Part shown: one piece after another, positions 41,690 to 50,100 of the stretch | How positions within the stretch are numbered: the first letter of the stretch is position 1 | How the letters are laid out: every line of letters begins with the position of its first letter | Assembly: GCF_026672375.1 (NCBI RefSeq) | Contig: NZ_JAPPRA010000001.1 | Location: 1,178,001-1,242,000 of the forward strand | Origin: Caulobacter sp. SL161 | Lineage (GTDB): Bacteria > Pseudomonadota > Alphaproteobacteria > Caulobacterales > Caulobacteraceae | Length of the DNA stretch: 64,000 nucleotides | Reading direction: 5' to 3' | Notes under the pieces: generated by a model | Databases searched by the model: none | The model's input: only the letters and a program-made list of their open reading frames with translations | What the model was told of the DNA's origin: nothing | Program-made: the position numbers and the translations under genes

Positions 41690-44600
41690 ATGACCATCGC
41701 TCGGTTCGCCCAGGACAAGTTTGAATATCAGGACCTCGCCACGCTTTTCTTCGCCCTGGCTGGACTTAACGACACAGGGCTGGAGATTCGCCCTGAACCT
41801 AGCGTGGGCGAGGACACCGAGGTTCGAACCCTGCTCGACGGACGGGGCGTAACGATCGACATCCAGGCCAAGGACGAAAAGGCCGATGTCGATCTCGCAC
41901 GCCTGGCCTATCACCTGGCTCACCCCACGGCCCACCGTACCGATGAAACCCTGCTCGATCGACTGCATGCCGATCCGGACAAGCTCGCGGTCTTCATCAC
42001 CTCCGGCCGGTTGCGCGACGACGCGGCGCTCTACGCCGCGCCAGAGCAATGGGCCGGCCGGACGCTGGTCGCAGCCAGCCCAACCCAAGACGACGCCCGC
42101 GACTTCCTGACCGCGTTCTCAAGCGTCGCGCTGCCAACGACTAGCTATGAACCCGCCCGCCAAGCCCATCGGAGAAGCCTGTCGACGCGCCTGTCGGCCA
42201 AGGACACCCAGAAAGTCCTTCGCCGCGTGCTGGTGCTGGAGCGGGTCTCCAACGCCGCGCTGAGGCAGCGCTGTGTCGAGATCGTCGCCCGCTGGATCCG
42301 AGCGCCAGAGACCATCGCCGACCGCCTCATTGACGACCTCTTCGACCTGGTGCGATCGGCGAAGAAGTCAGGGGCCGACATCGTCCCGCCGCTCAGGGCG
42401 CTGCTCGCCCGCCATCGCCGGGCTGAGTTTGGGTCTGCCGACTACGAGCCTCATGGGCTCGAACAGCAATGGGTCGACACCCTGCGAAGCCAGGGCCTGC
42501 TGCTGATCGGCGGACCGCCGCGATGCGGCAAGACCGAAGTCGCCGAGCACCTGGCCGACCGGTTTATGGACCTCGGATACGACGTCGTTCGCGCAGCGGA
42601 CGTCGCCGACGCCCGCCGGCTCCTGCGGGACCAGGGCGCTGGCCAGCGGCTCGTGTTCCTGGACGATCCGCTCGGCGACGGCTGGAGCATCGCCGACATC
42701 CCCAACGCCTATGATGGTTTGCGGCGCCTGGTCTCCCAGACCTCGACGTCACGGCTTCTCCTGGTGGCGCAAAACCAGACGCCGCTGCTCAATGCGGCCA
42801 ACCAGGAAAGCCTGGCGACGGTGCGCACCGGACCCCATGCCTGGACGAGCCTGGCGAGAAGCGACGGGGACCTCGCGCTGCGGGTCTGGCGTCGCAAGGC
42901 GGCCGAAGCCGCGGCGCCGGCCGAAGCGGCCGGCCGGATAGCGGCGGCGATCGAAGCCGGAAAGGTTCAGCTCGAGCTCGGCGCGCTCCAGCACCTGGCC
43001 TATTGCGGCCGGATCCTCGAGAGCAGCACGGTCGAGGACATGCTTGCCCTCGCCGACGAGGACGCGATGGCGTTCGGGCAGCGTGTATCAGAAGACGCTA
43101 TGGCCGGCGCGGTGCTTGCGGCGATCGGCATGGCGACCGATCCCACGACAGGGCTTGATGCCGAAACACTCGCCTTCATCATCAGCGGCGATCCAACAGC
43201 AGCACCCTCCCTGCTCTCGGAAAAAGAATTCCGCGGCTTCAGCATGGGAACCGACGCCCACGAAGACGGTAACCCGCCGCCCGTCTATGCTCCCGCGCCC
43301 GTTCTCTCGGCGGAGCCTGCTGAAAAGGTCGAGGCGCTCGAGAACAGCCGGGTCCTGGTCCGCGATCCTGTCGGCGACCTTCAGCTGGCTCACGGCTTCT
43401 ATCGCGCCGCCGCGCTCTCGGTTCTCAGGCGCCCTTCGCCGTCGACGGCCAAGCGTCACCTTCAGATCTTGCGGCGCGGGCTGTTTTGCCTCAGCCCGCG
43501 CGTGTCGCGCGCCTGCGCCCGCAATCTCGGGCGGATCGCCGCCGCCCTGCCCGCCAGCGCCGATCACGACCTCGTCGAGATCGCCGCGTCTGGCTTGTCT
43601 TCGCTCTTCCCGGGCACGCGCGATCTCTGCTGGCGCTACCTCATCGGCCGCTTCGACACACTGTCGCCGACAGCCAAGGTCCGACTGCCTCTGTGGCTGC
43701 AGAACGCCTATTCCACAGACTTGGACGACATCGTCTGGCGCAACGGCGAGGCCTGGCTCTACACCGGCATGCGGACGTTCGGGGCCGATCGATTGTTCCG
43801 TCGCGCCAAGCTCGAGGATGTGCGCGACGACCTTGAAGGCCTGGAGGGCGCGGACGAGTTCATCCTGTCGCCCGAACGCGCCGACCAGGTGCTGGTCTAC
43901 TACGACCAAGAGCCTTCGCGCCTGAACGAACAAGCGATGAACCGGCTCTTGTCGTACGACGAAGCCGCGCTGCGGGCCGAGGGTTCGAGAATCTGGCTGC
44001 TGGGTCAGCGAAGCGACGACCATGAGATTCTCGACCGCATTTTCGAGGAGCGTCATCCTCGGATCGCCGTGGAGATCCTCAAGGGCGTCGCCTGGGCTTG
44101 GCCCGATCTCAGCGACAACCGCAAAGCTGATCTGGTGGCGCGTTTGAAGGCGTTCGTCGCCAGCCCGGCGGTGGCGTTGCCACTGCTGGATCGGCTCGTC
44201 GTCTTCAACCGGGTTGAGCATTTCACGGACGATCCGCCCTGGGTCTTGTTTGCCGCGCTGCTGCCCGTCGTTCTGGAACAGATGACCGACAGCGCGACCG
44301 GCGCTGAACCGCGCTTGTTCGCCGCCGCCGAAGACGCGGTGCGCGCCCTGCCGCCGCAGCAGGTCGTTCCGATGTGTGAAGCTTGGATCGGATGGTTGAC
44401 CCGCACGAGCCGCGAGCAACTTCGATCTGACCACGCCTGGGGTGTCATCGATATCCTGATCACCGCCACCCGCGCGCAGCCCGATCTTCGTGACGGGTTG
44501 CTGGCGCCGCTATTTTCTCGGGTCACCGAAACGGGGGCCGCCGTGATGCTCCTTCGCGAGGTTCTCGGCAATTGGGAGCACCTGACGGAGGAAGAACGCC

Positions 44601-45502
44601 GCGAAACCACCAGGCTGCTTGATCGCGACCGCAAGGATCGGTGGTGGTTGAAAGCCGTGGCGCTGACCCACCCGAGCCGTCCCCCCGAGCTAGAAATTTC
44701 AATCCTGGGCGCCTCGCTTGCCGCCACCGCGCCGGAACCCGAAGCGCAACTTTCACCGGAGCTGCTTCACGCCTGTCTTGAGGTCTACCTCGGTGTGGAG
44801 CCCTTTGGGAGCCTTGGGCTGGGCCAGCGGGATCGAGCACCGTGGAGCGCCATCGCGTTGCGTCTTGCCGCCACGCCTGACCATCCTGAGAGTTGGCTTT
44901 GCTTGGAGAGTCTCGTTCGCCGGGAGGATGAAGGAAACCTCCTCGCGGTCCTTCCCCATTGGGGGCGGCGTCTCGACGACATTCTCGAGCTTCTGATCCA
45001 GCGCCGCCTCGCGACCGCCGGCGACGATAGTTTGGTCGATGTCTGGCGTTGGGTGTTCGACGCCGGCACGGATGCACAGCGCCAAGCCTGGGACAGCATC
45101 CTGTCCGAGAAGGTCGCTGGCGTCATCGACAGCGCCTCTGAACTTGGCGAGGAGCTTGGCCTCGATTTTGAGGAGATTCCGCTGACGCTTGAGGCCCTTG
45201 AGGGTGACTTTCAGATGATGGTGTGGGCGCTTGATGTGGCGAAGATCACGCCACGCCCGCCGGGCCTCTTTGCTGAAGCGCTCGATCACATCGTGGCGCT
45301 CGTCGAGCGAAAGCCGCCCCGCCTCTTCAAGAGCTTCGATTTGGTGACGCGGGTTCTGCGAGTTCCTGAGACGCGCGACCACCCGGCCTGGGACGTGCTG
45401 AGCAGCGCCCGCCACGCCTGTTTCAAGCCGCGCGACAAGATTCGACGGACGCGAACGGACAGCTGGGTCGTAGATCGCGCGACCTGGAACGGGCCCATGT
45501 GA
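41690..45502 (+). CDS. Putative nuclease-STAND NTPase, antiviral type
   Basis: 1270 aa from the ATG at 41690; a TTG at 41657 is in frame but weaker. N-terminal domain (1-140) starts FEYQDLATLFFALAG and has GEDTEVR plus VTIDIQAKDEK, a PD-(D/E)XK-like core (Glu44, Asp57, Gln59-Ala-Lys61). The NTPase has Walker A GGPPRCGKT (274-282) and Walker B LVFLDDPLGDG (321-331). The rest (about 460-1270) is helical-repeat-like with no motif, as in sensor regions of STAND proteins. Order nuclease-NTPase-repeats matches Avs-like immune proteins and nSTAND3 proteins. No signal peptide. It is the last gene of the plus-strand cassette and is followed by a hairpin. Confidence 0.7.
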   Translation: MTIARFAQDKFEYQDLATLFFALAGLNDTGLEIRPEPSVGEDTEVRTLLDGRGVTIDIQAKDEKADVDLARLAYHLAHPTAHRTDETLLDRLHADPDKLAVFITSGRLRDDAALYAAPEQWAGRTLVAASPTQDDARDFLTAFSSVALPTTSYEPARQAHRRSLSTRLSAKDTQKVLRRVLVLERVSNAALRQRCVEIVARWIRAPETIADRLIDDLFDLVRSAKKSGADIVPPLRALLARHRRAEFGSADYEPHGLEQQWVDTLRSQGLLLIGGPPRCGKTEVAEHLADRFMDLGYDVVRAADVADARRLLRDQGAGQRLVFLDDPLGDGWSIADIPNAYDGLRRLVSQTSTSRLLLVAQNQTPLLNAANQESLATVRTGPHAWTSLARSDGDLALRVWRRKAAEAAAPAEAAGRIAAAIEAGKVQLELGALQHLAYCGRILESSTVEDMLALADEDAMAFGQRVSEDAMAGAVLAAIGMATDPTTGLDAETLAFIISGDPTAAPSLLSEKEFRGFSMGTDAHEDGNPPPVYAPAPVLSAEPAEKVEALENSRVLVRDPVGDLQLAHGFYRAAALSVLRRPSPSTAKRHLQILRRGLFCLSPRVSRACARNLGRIAAALPASADHDLVEIAASGLSSLFPGTRDLCWRYLIGRFDTLSPTAKVRLPLWLQNAYSTDLDDIVWRNGEAWLYTGMRTFGADRLFRRAKLEDVRDDLEGLEGADEFILSPERADQVLVYYDQEPSRLNEQAMNRLLSYDEAALRAEGSRIWLLGQRSDDHEILDRIFEERHPRIAVEILKGVAWAWPDLSDNRKADLVARLKAFVASPAVALPLLDRLVVFNRVEHFTDDPPWVLFAALLPVVLEQMTDSATGAEPRLFAAAEDAVRALPPQQVVPMCEAWIGWLTRTSREQLRSDHAWGVIDILITATRAQPDLRDGLLAPLFSRVTETGAAVMLLREVLGNWEHLTEEERRETTRLLDRDRKDRWWLKAVALTHPSRPPELEISILGASLAATAPEPEAQLSPELLHACLEVYLGVEPFGSLGLGQRDRAPWSAIALRLAATPDHPESWLCLESLVRREDEGNLLAVLPHWGRRLDDILELLIQRRLATAGDDSLVDVWRWVFDAGTDAQRQAWDSILSEKVAGVIDSASELGEELGLDFEEIPLTLEALEGDFQMMVWALDVAKITPRPPGLFAEALDHIVALVERKPPRLFKSFDLVTRVLRVPETRDHPAWDVLSSARHACFKPRDKIRRTRTDSWVVDRATWNGPM

Positions 45503-45503
45503 A

Positions 45504-45537
45504 GGGGGCGCTTTGCCCCGTCTCCCTCACCGCCCCC
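45504..45537. terminator. GC hairpin between convergent genes
   Basis: GGGGGCG (45504-45510) pairs with CGCCCCC (45531-45537). It starts two bases after the plus-strand stop and overlaps the 3' end of ardA. No T-run, so a bidirectional stop is only likely. Confidence 0.45.
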
Positions 45538-46057
45538 AGAAGAAATGAACTTCGCCCCCGGCGGCTTCGATCGTGAAGAAATCCCCGTTGATCTCTGCGT
45601 CGCGGGCGATGGCCTCGTAGTCGATATAGTTGCGCAGGCTCTCGGGGATGGTGACTGTCTCCTCCGTCAGCTCCTGGACGTAGTCGGCCAAGTGCCGGAA
45701 GGCGCCCCGGTAGTTGTCGTCCAGGGCCTCGCCCGTCTCCTCGATATCGCCGTTGAAGTGCTTGAGCACCAAAGCGCCGAGCGCGCCGCGCTGGCGCAGG
45801 AAGGCGGCGATCTCGACCACCCGCGCCACCCCGGCATATTCGCCGATCTCGACCCCGCCGAAGTCCTCGTGATCATGAATGGCGAACTCCTCGGCCAGCG
45901 GAATCGGCGAGGCCTTCAGCATGGCGTTGACGCCCGCCCACACCGCGTCGGCGTCGTCCCCGACGTCGATCCAGGCGCCATTAAGGATGCCGTTGTTATA
46001 GGCCGCCAGGCAGGCGACGTAGATACGGAGCTCCAGCGCTTCACCGGTCTGGCTCAT
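45527..46057 (-). CDS. ardA: ArdA-type antirestriction protein
   Basis: 176 aa from the ATG at 46057, with AGGAGAAG seven bases ahead; longer frames upstream are shadows. It has the ArdA signatures LRIYVACLAAYNNGILNGAWIDV (split across residues 9-31), EEFAIHDHEDFGG and the acidic C-terminal DNA-mimic part (NYIDYEAIARDAEINGDF). ArdA mimics bent B-DNA and blocks type I restriction-modification enzymes, usually during entry of conjugative elements. Its presence argues that this island moved by conjugation. The long hairpin directly before its ribosome site (46069-46114) may control it. Confidence 0.93.
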   Translation of the reverse strand: MSQTGEALELRIYVACLAAYNNGILNGAWIDVGDDADAVWAGVNAMLKASPIPLAEEFAIHDHEDFGGVEIGEYAGVARVVEIAAFLRQRGALGALVLKHFNGDIEETGEALDDNYRGAFRHLADYVQELTEETVTIPESLRNYIDYEAIARDAEINGDFFTIEAAGGEVHFFWGR

Positions 46058-46068
46058 GATCTTCTCCT

Positions 46069-46114
46069 GGGTCGTCGGGTTGAGACGCAAAGCGCGTCTG
46101 CAACCCGACGACCC
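46069..46114 (-). promoter_or_regulatory. Long hairpin just upstream of the ardA ribosome site
   Basis: Perfect 14-bp arms GGGTCGTCGGGTTG (46069-46082) and CAACCCGACGACCC (46101-46114), extended inside by GACGC/GCGTC with small bulges. The lower arm abuts AGGAGAAG of ardA. On plasmids, single-stranded promoters formed by such hairpins drive early antirestriction genes in the recipient; alternatively it is a terminator-like or translational control element. No T-run. Confidence 0.6.
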
Positions 46115-46177
46115 TCGGCGAGAGCGGGGGTGCAAGCGGAGTGGCCGCCTTCGCGGGGACCCGGCTGCAGGGCCTGG

Positions 46178-46345
46178 ATGTCGAAGGTTCGAAGAGACCG
46201 ACCTGGCCCGAAGCTGGGCGGAAGGCTGTCCGAAGCGCGCCAGGGGCGGAGCCCCAAGTCCGGCCGACCAAGGGACATTCTCGACGACGCGTTGGCCCAT
46301 AGCTTCCCGGCCAGCGATTCCTTGTCATCGAACGACTACCGCTAG
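46178..46345 (+). CDS. Small protein with a DDALxxSFPASD tail (putative)
   Basis: 55 aa from the ATG at 46178. The C-terminus DILDDALAHSFPASDSLSS contains the SFPASD motif of short proteobacterial proteins of unknown role, while the first part is Arg/Gly-rich and may be out of frame. It may be a remnant. Located between ardA and the ADP-ribosyltransferase-like gene on the opposite strand. Confidence 0.3.
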   Translation: MSKVRRDRPGPKLGGRLSEARQGRSPKSGRPRDILDDALAHSFPASDSLSSNDYR

Positions 46346-46406
46346 CGGGCCTGCGAGACCGAACACACCTCGCGCCGGACCTTGGCGAATGGCGCCGAGC
46401 CCCGCC

Positions 46407-47078
46407 CTATCCGACTGAAATGGGAGGGAAGCGGGCGATCTCGGCAAGGTCCGAGAGCATCGACGGATCGACGATGTGCTCATGTTCGCAGATCCAGTTT
46501 GCGCTGTGGTCGTTCGGCCCGGAGATGATCGCGGACGGCGCGGCGGTCGCCTGCAACAACACCCCGTCCCCGCCGTACGTGGCGCACAGGCCTCGCGCGA
46601 AGCGCTCAGCGACACCGCGGTCCGGTGTCCAATTCAGACCCAAGCGGCCTGCATCCAGCTCGCTGGAACGCTCGCCGCGGTAAACCGTCATCGCTTCTCC
46701 GGCGTAGGTCGGAAAGACGTGACGGAATGCGCGGATCAGGAGGGCGTCGTCGGCGATCTGGGCGCGATGGCGAAAGCCGCGCACCGTCCAATTCATGTGG
46801 AGCGCCGCCCGGAAGGCGGCGGATGGGGGCGGTCCGTCCAAGGCCGCCTCCAACACCTTGCGATAGGCTGGGCCATCATCGCCATCGACGACCGCGAACG
46901 CATCCGCCAAGCGATCGATCGGCCCATCCCCCATGGCGGCGAAAAGGTAGTCGAGCGCCTGGTGCATCGACAGTTGCGGACGCGGCTCGGTTGGCACGGC
47001 GGTGAACCAGAAGACAGGCTCGTCCCCCGGCGGCTCGCCGTAGAATTCGTTCCAGGATTTGGACTTGCGATCGGTCAT
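46407..47078 (-). CDS. ADP-ribosyltransferase-like protein
   Basis: 223 aa. The C-terminal half follows the R-S-E ADP-ribosyltransferase order: MTVYRGE (Arg134), LNWTPDRGVAERFA (Thr151 in the Ser-Thr-Ser position), and CEHEHIVDP with Glu198-x-Glu200. The E-x-E motif is typical of arginine-specific transferases. The N-terminal ~110 residues have no known motif. Such domains occur as toxins, phage host-takeover proteins and defence effectors. It lies 37 bp downstream of the Avs-like gene on the same strand, so it may be co-expressed with it. Activity is inferred from motifs only. Confidence 0.6.
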   Translation of the reverse strand: MTDRKSKSWNEFYGEPPGDEPVFWFTAVPTEPRPQLSMHQALDYLFAAMGDGPIDRLADAFAVVDGDDGPAYRKVLEAALDGPPPSAAFRAALHMNWTVRGFRHRAQIADDALLIRAFRHVFPTYAGEAMTVYRGERSSELDAGRLGLNWTPDRGVAERFARGLCATYGGDGVLLQATAAPSAIISGPNDHSANWICEHEHIVDPSMLSDLAEIARFPPISVG

Positions 47079-47115
47079 GCGTCACGCTGTCCAAGCTCGA
47101 TGCAAGGTCAAGACC

Positions 47116-50100
47116 TCAATCCTCCTCGACCTCGGCGTCTTCACCTTCGTCGGGCTCGGCCACCCCGCCGTTGCGCAGCGTCGCTAGCTGCTTGGCGCTC
47201 GGGGCGTCGAAGCTCTCAAAGCGCTCAAGCGCCACGATTTGGTCGCCCTTGGAATGATAGAGGCGGGTGTAGGTTTTGCGGCCACCAAAGCCATCGGAAT
47301 AGGATGCGCCATAGACGTTCTTCTCGCCGGAGATCGCCCAGATAGCGACAAGCCCCTCGCGCTCAAGGTAGGCCAGGAAGCTCGCGCGATCGACGAGGGC
47401 CGCGCTTCGCCCGGCCAGGGAAACCGACGGGTCCCAGAATTTCACGGCGCCGTCGCCATCGACATATTTGATCGTGGCGCCGTCGGTGAGACGAAGGCCA
47501 AGGGCGTCCATCAGCCAGCCCGCCGGAAGGTGAAGGTTGATGTTCTGCTCGATCGAGCCATCGTATCCGCTACGCTCGGCCAAGTAGTCCGCCACGGTGG
47601 CGCGGACCGGGAACCGGCGTAGCGGACGCGCAGATCCGCGAGGCCACCATTCGGTGAACCATTCGGCCTCCTCGTCAGGATCGGGCCAGTCTCCCGTCTT
47701 CATCGCGGCCTGCTCGTCGTCGACGCGAATCGCCCAGGGATGTTCTCCCAGATAGCCCCGATAACCCCGACTCCGGGCGTCGGGCATGTCGCCGCCGCCC
47801 TGAAAATGCAGCGTCGCCATCTTCTTCACGGCCCGGGTGAGATCGGCCTTATTGACCACCAGACACCCGACCCTGCGCCAAGCCTCGCGGTCCAGCACGT
47901 TGTCGCCATCGCGCCAGGTCTCAAACCCTTTCAGGACCAACCAACGCTGTTGATCCTGGGGATTGGTCACCTCGATGTTTTCGATCCCGTCGAAGAAGTC
48001 TTTTTCCGCATGTAGCCAGGCCAGCGCGCCATCGACGCTGATGGGCTCGAACACCGGCGCCGGCGTCACCCAGAAGCTTGGCGCATCGAAGCGCCGCCAG
48101 CCGTCATCCGCCGTGGCCTGGACTAGCAGAGAAGGGTCAATATTCCTGAGGCCTTCAATGTCTTCGGGATTATCCCGATCTGGCAGCGGGCGCAGGTTGT
48201 CGGCCATACGCGCGCAAAGTTCGTAGAGCGCCAGCCACTGGTACTTCTTGCCGATCCGCTCGACATGGTGGGTGGCGCGATCATTGGGGACGGCGGCGTC
48301 GAAGGCGCCGTGAAGCGCGTCCGACCAGCCCAGATCGTGAGCCCTTTTGCAGACCCAGCGTCGCCCCCAGGCCAGACTGAACTCCGCTGGACCACCGTCA
48401 CGCCACATCGGCGCGCGCTGATACATGCCCTCACTGCGCCAATGGTCCGCCTCGGCGCTCCACCGTTCGAAAGCTTCTTCGCCGATGGCGTCGCAGAAGG
48501 CTGCCTTGGCCGCCTTGGTGGCGTCGCGCTTCTCAACGTAGTTCGCCAGGTCGGCGGCTTTGGCGAACGCGATGGTCAAGTCTTCATGCGCCGCCAGCAT
48601 TGCCGGCGTGGCTGTTGACTTGAAGTCGGCGAGCCAGGCTTCCGCGACCTGTTTCGCCGAGGGCACGGGAAAGACATCCCGTCGAACCTGACTCCAGTCG
48701 TCAATGGCGCCGTCCAGGACATAGCGCGCGAAGTCGCCGTCGATGGTCGACGCCGTGATCTGGTCGCGCCCCACGTGGCCACTCTCATGCGTGCGCGTGT
48801 AGCCCTTCATCGTCGACTTGGTGACGTACTCGATCGGCCAGGGGCTCGAATAGGGCGGCTCGGCCGTCTCCGGATCGAAATCGGGCGGCAGGACGCCCCG
48901 AACGTTGGCGAACTGGACCAGGCGACGACCATGGTCTCGCAGCAACGCGTTCGGCGTCACGTCAGGCGTGATGAAGAGATCGGCGTGGACAGCCACGGTG
49001 ACGGCGCAGAGTTCCGCGCCCGTCCAGCGTCCCTGCATGGCGGCGCCATAGATCGCGGCGGCCAAGCGTTCGACGACGTAGCCGTCGTCCAAGGCCTTGA
49101 ACCGACCCCACAAGGAAATCGCCAGCTGTGCGCGATCGGCGAGAACCGCGACCAGAGCCTTTGTAGCCGTATCCCTGATGACGCGGCTGGAGGTCGTCAA
49201 AAACCAGCAAAGCTGCAGGGCCGTGAGGGCGGCTCTGCCGGGGTCGACCGCCTTTTGGTCGGCCGATCGAACCCAGTCCACTAAGTGCCTCGCCCGCGCG
49301 CTGCGAGCGATATGGATCGACCACACAGCGTCACGCTGGGGCATGGCGAGCAAGCGGAGCTCTTCATCCAAGCGTTCGGCATAGGCCAGCTGGGGGTCGG
49401 TCGACAGAGCGATCAGGGTTTCAAAGCGAAGGGTTGCGCCACCGATTTCTTCGATCAGCTCCCAGGTGCGCGGCGAGATCGTTGCCGGCGCCCGGTTCAG
49501 CAGGCTCTCCGTGAACGCTCTGCGGAGGAACACCAGATCGGGAACGTCGGGCGCGTCCAGCAGCTCGACGCCAAAGCGCTCAGGGATCTGCACCGAAAGC
49601 GCCTGGCAAAGACCATTGAGGATGAAGGAGCGGCTGGCTTCGAGCGCGAGGCGGGCCGGCGTTCCGGCCGCAAACAAGAGTGCGACGTCCCCGCCGCTCG
49701 GGACGCTCTTGGCCAGTAGGTAGGCCGCCGCGGCGTGATCCCCCATCCGCTCGAAGGTAAACCTGACGACCTCTTCCTGATCGACGTCGAAACCGGGCTC
49801 GGATGAAAGAAGGCCTTCATTCTCGAGCTGAAACAGGAGGTCTTGCTGGACCGAAATACCTGGCGTCACGACCTCGGAGATCAGCGCATAGGCGCGGCTG
49901 AACGGCATAAATCCGTAGCCGGTCTCGGCCATTTCCTGGGCCAGCTTCTGGATGGCGGCCTGCGGCAAATTGCGCTTGGGCGCGGCCCCAAGTTGCTCGT
50001 TCACACGCCGCGCCACCGCGTCGGTATAGAGCTTGAAAACAGCGGTCACCCCGCCAAGACCGCTCGAGAGCAATGCCTGGCCATCGAGCTTGAGCGCATC

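Noticed and set aside
45545..46345. 266-codon plus-strand frame over ardA
   Set aside because: Most of it is antisense to ardA; only the last 55 codons with the SFPASD tail are worth listing separately.
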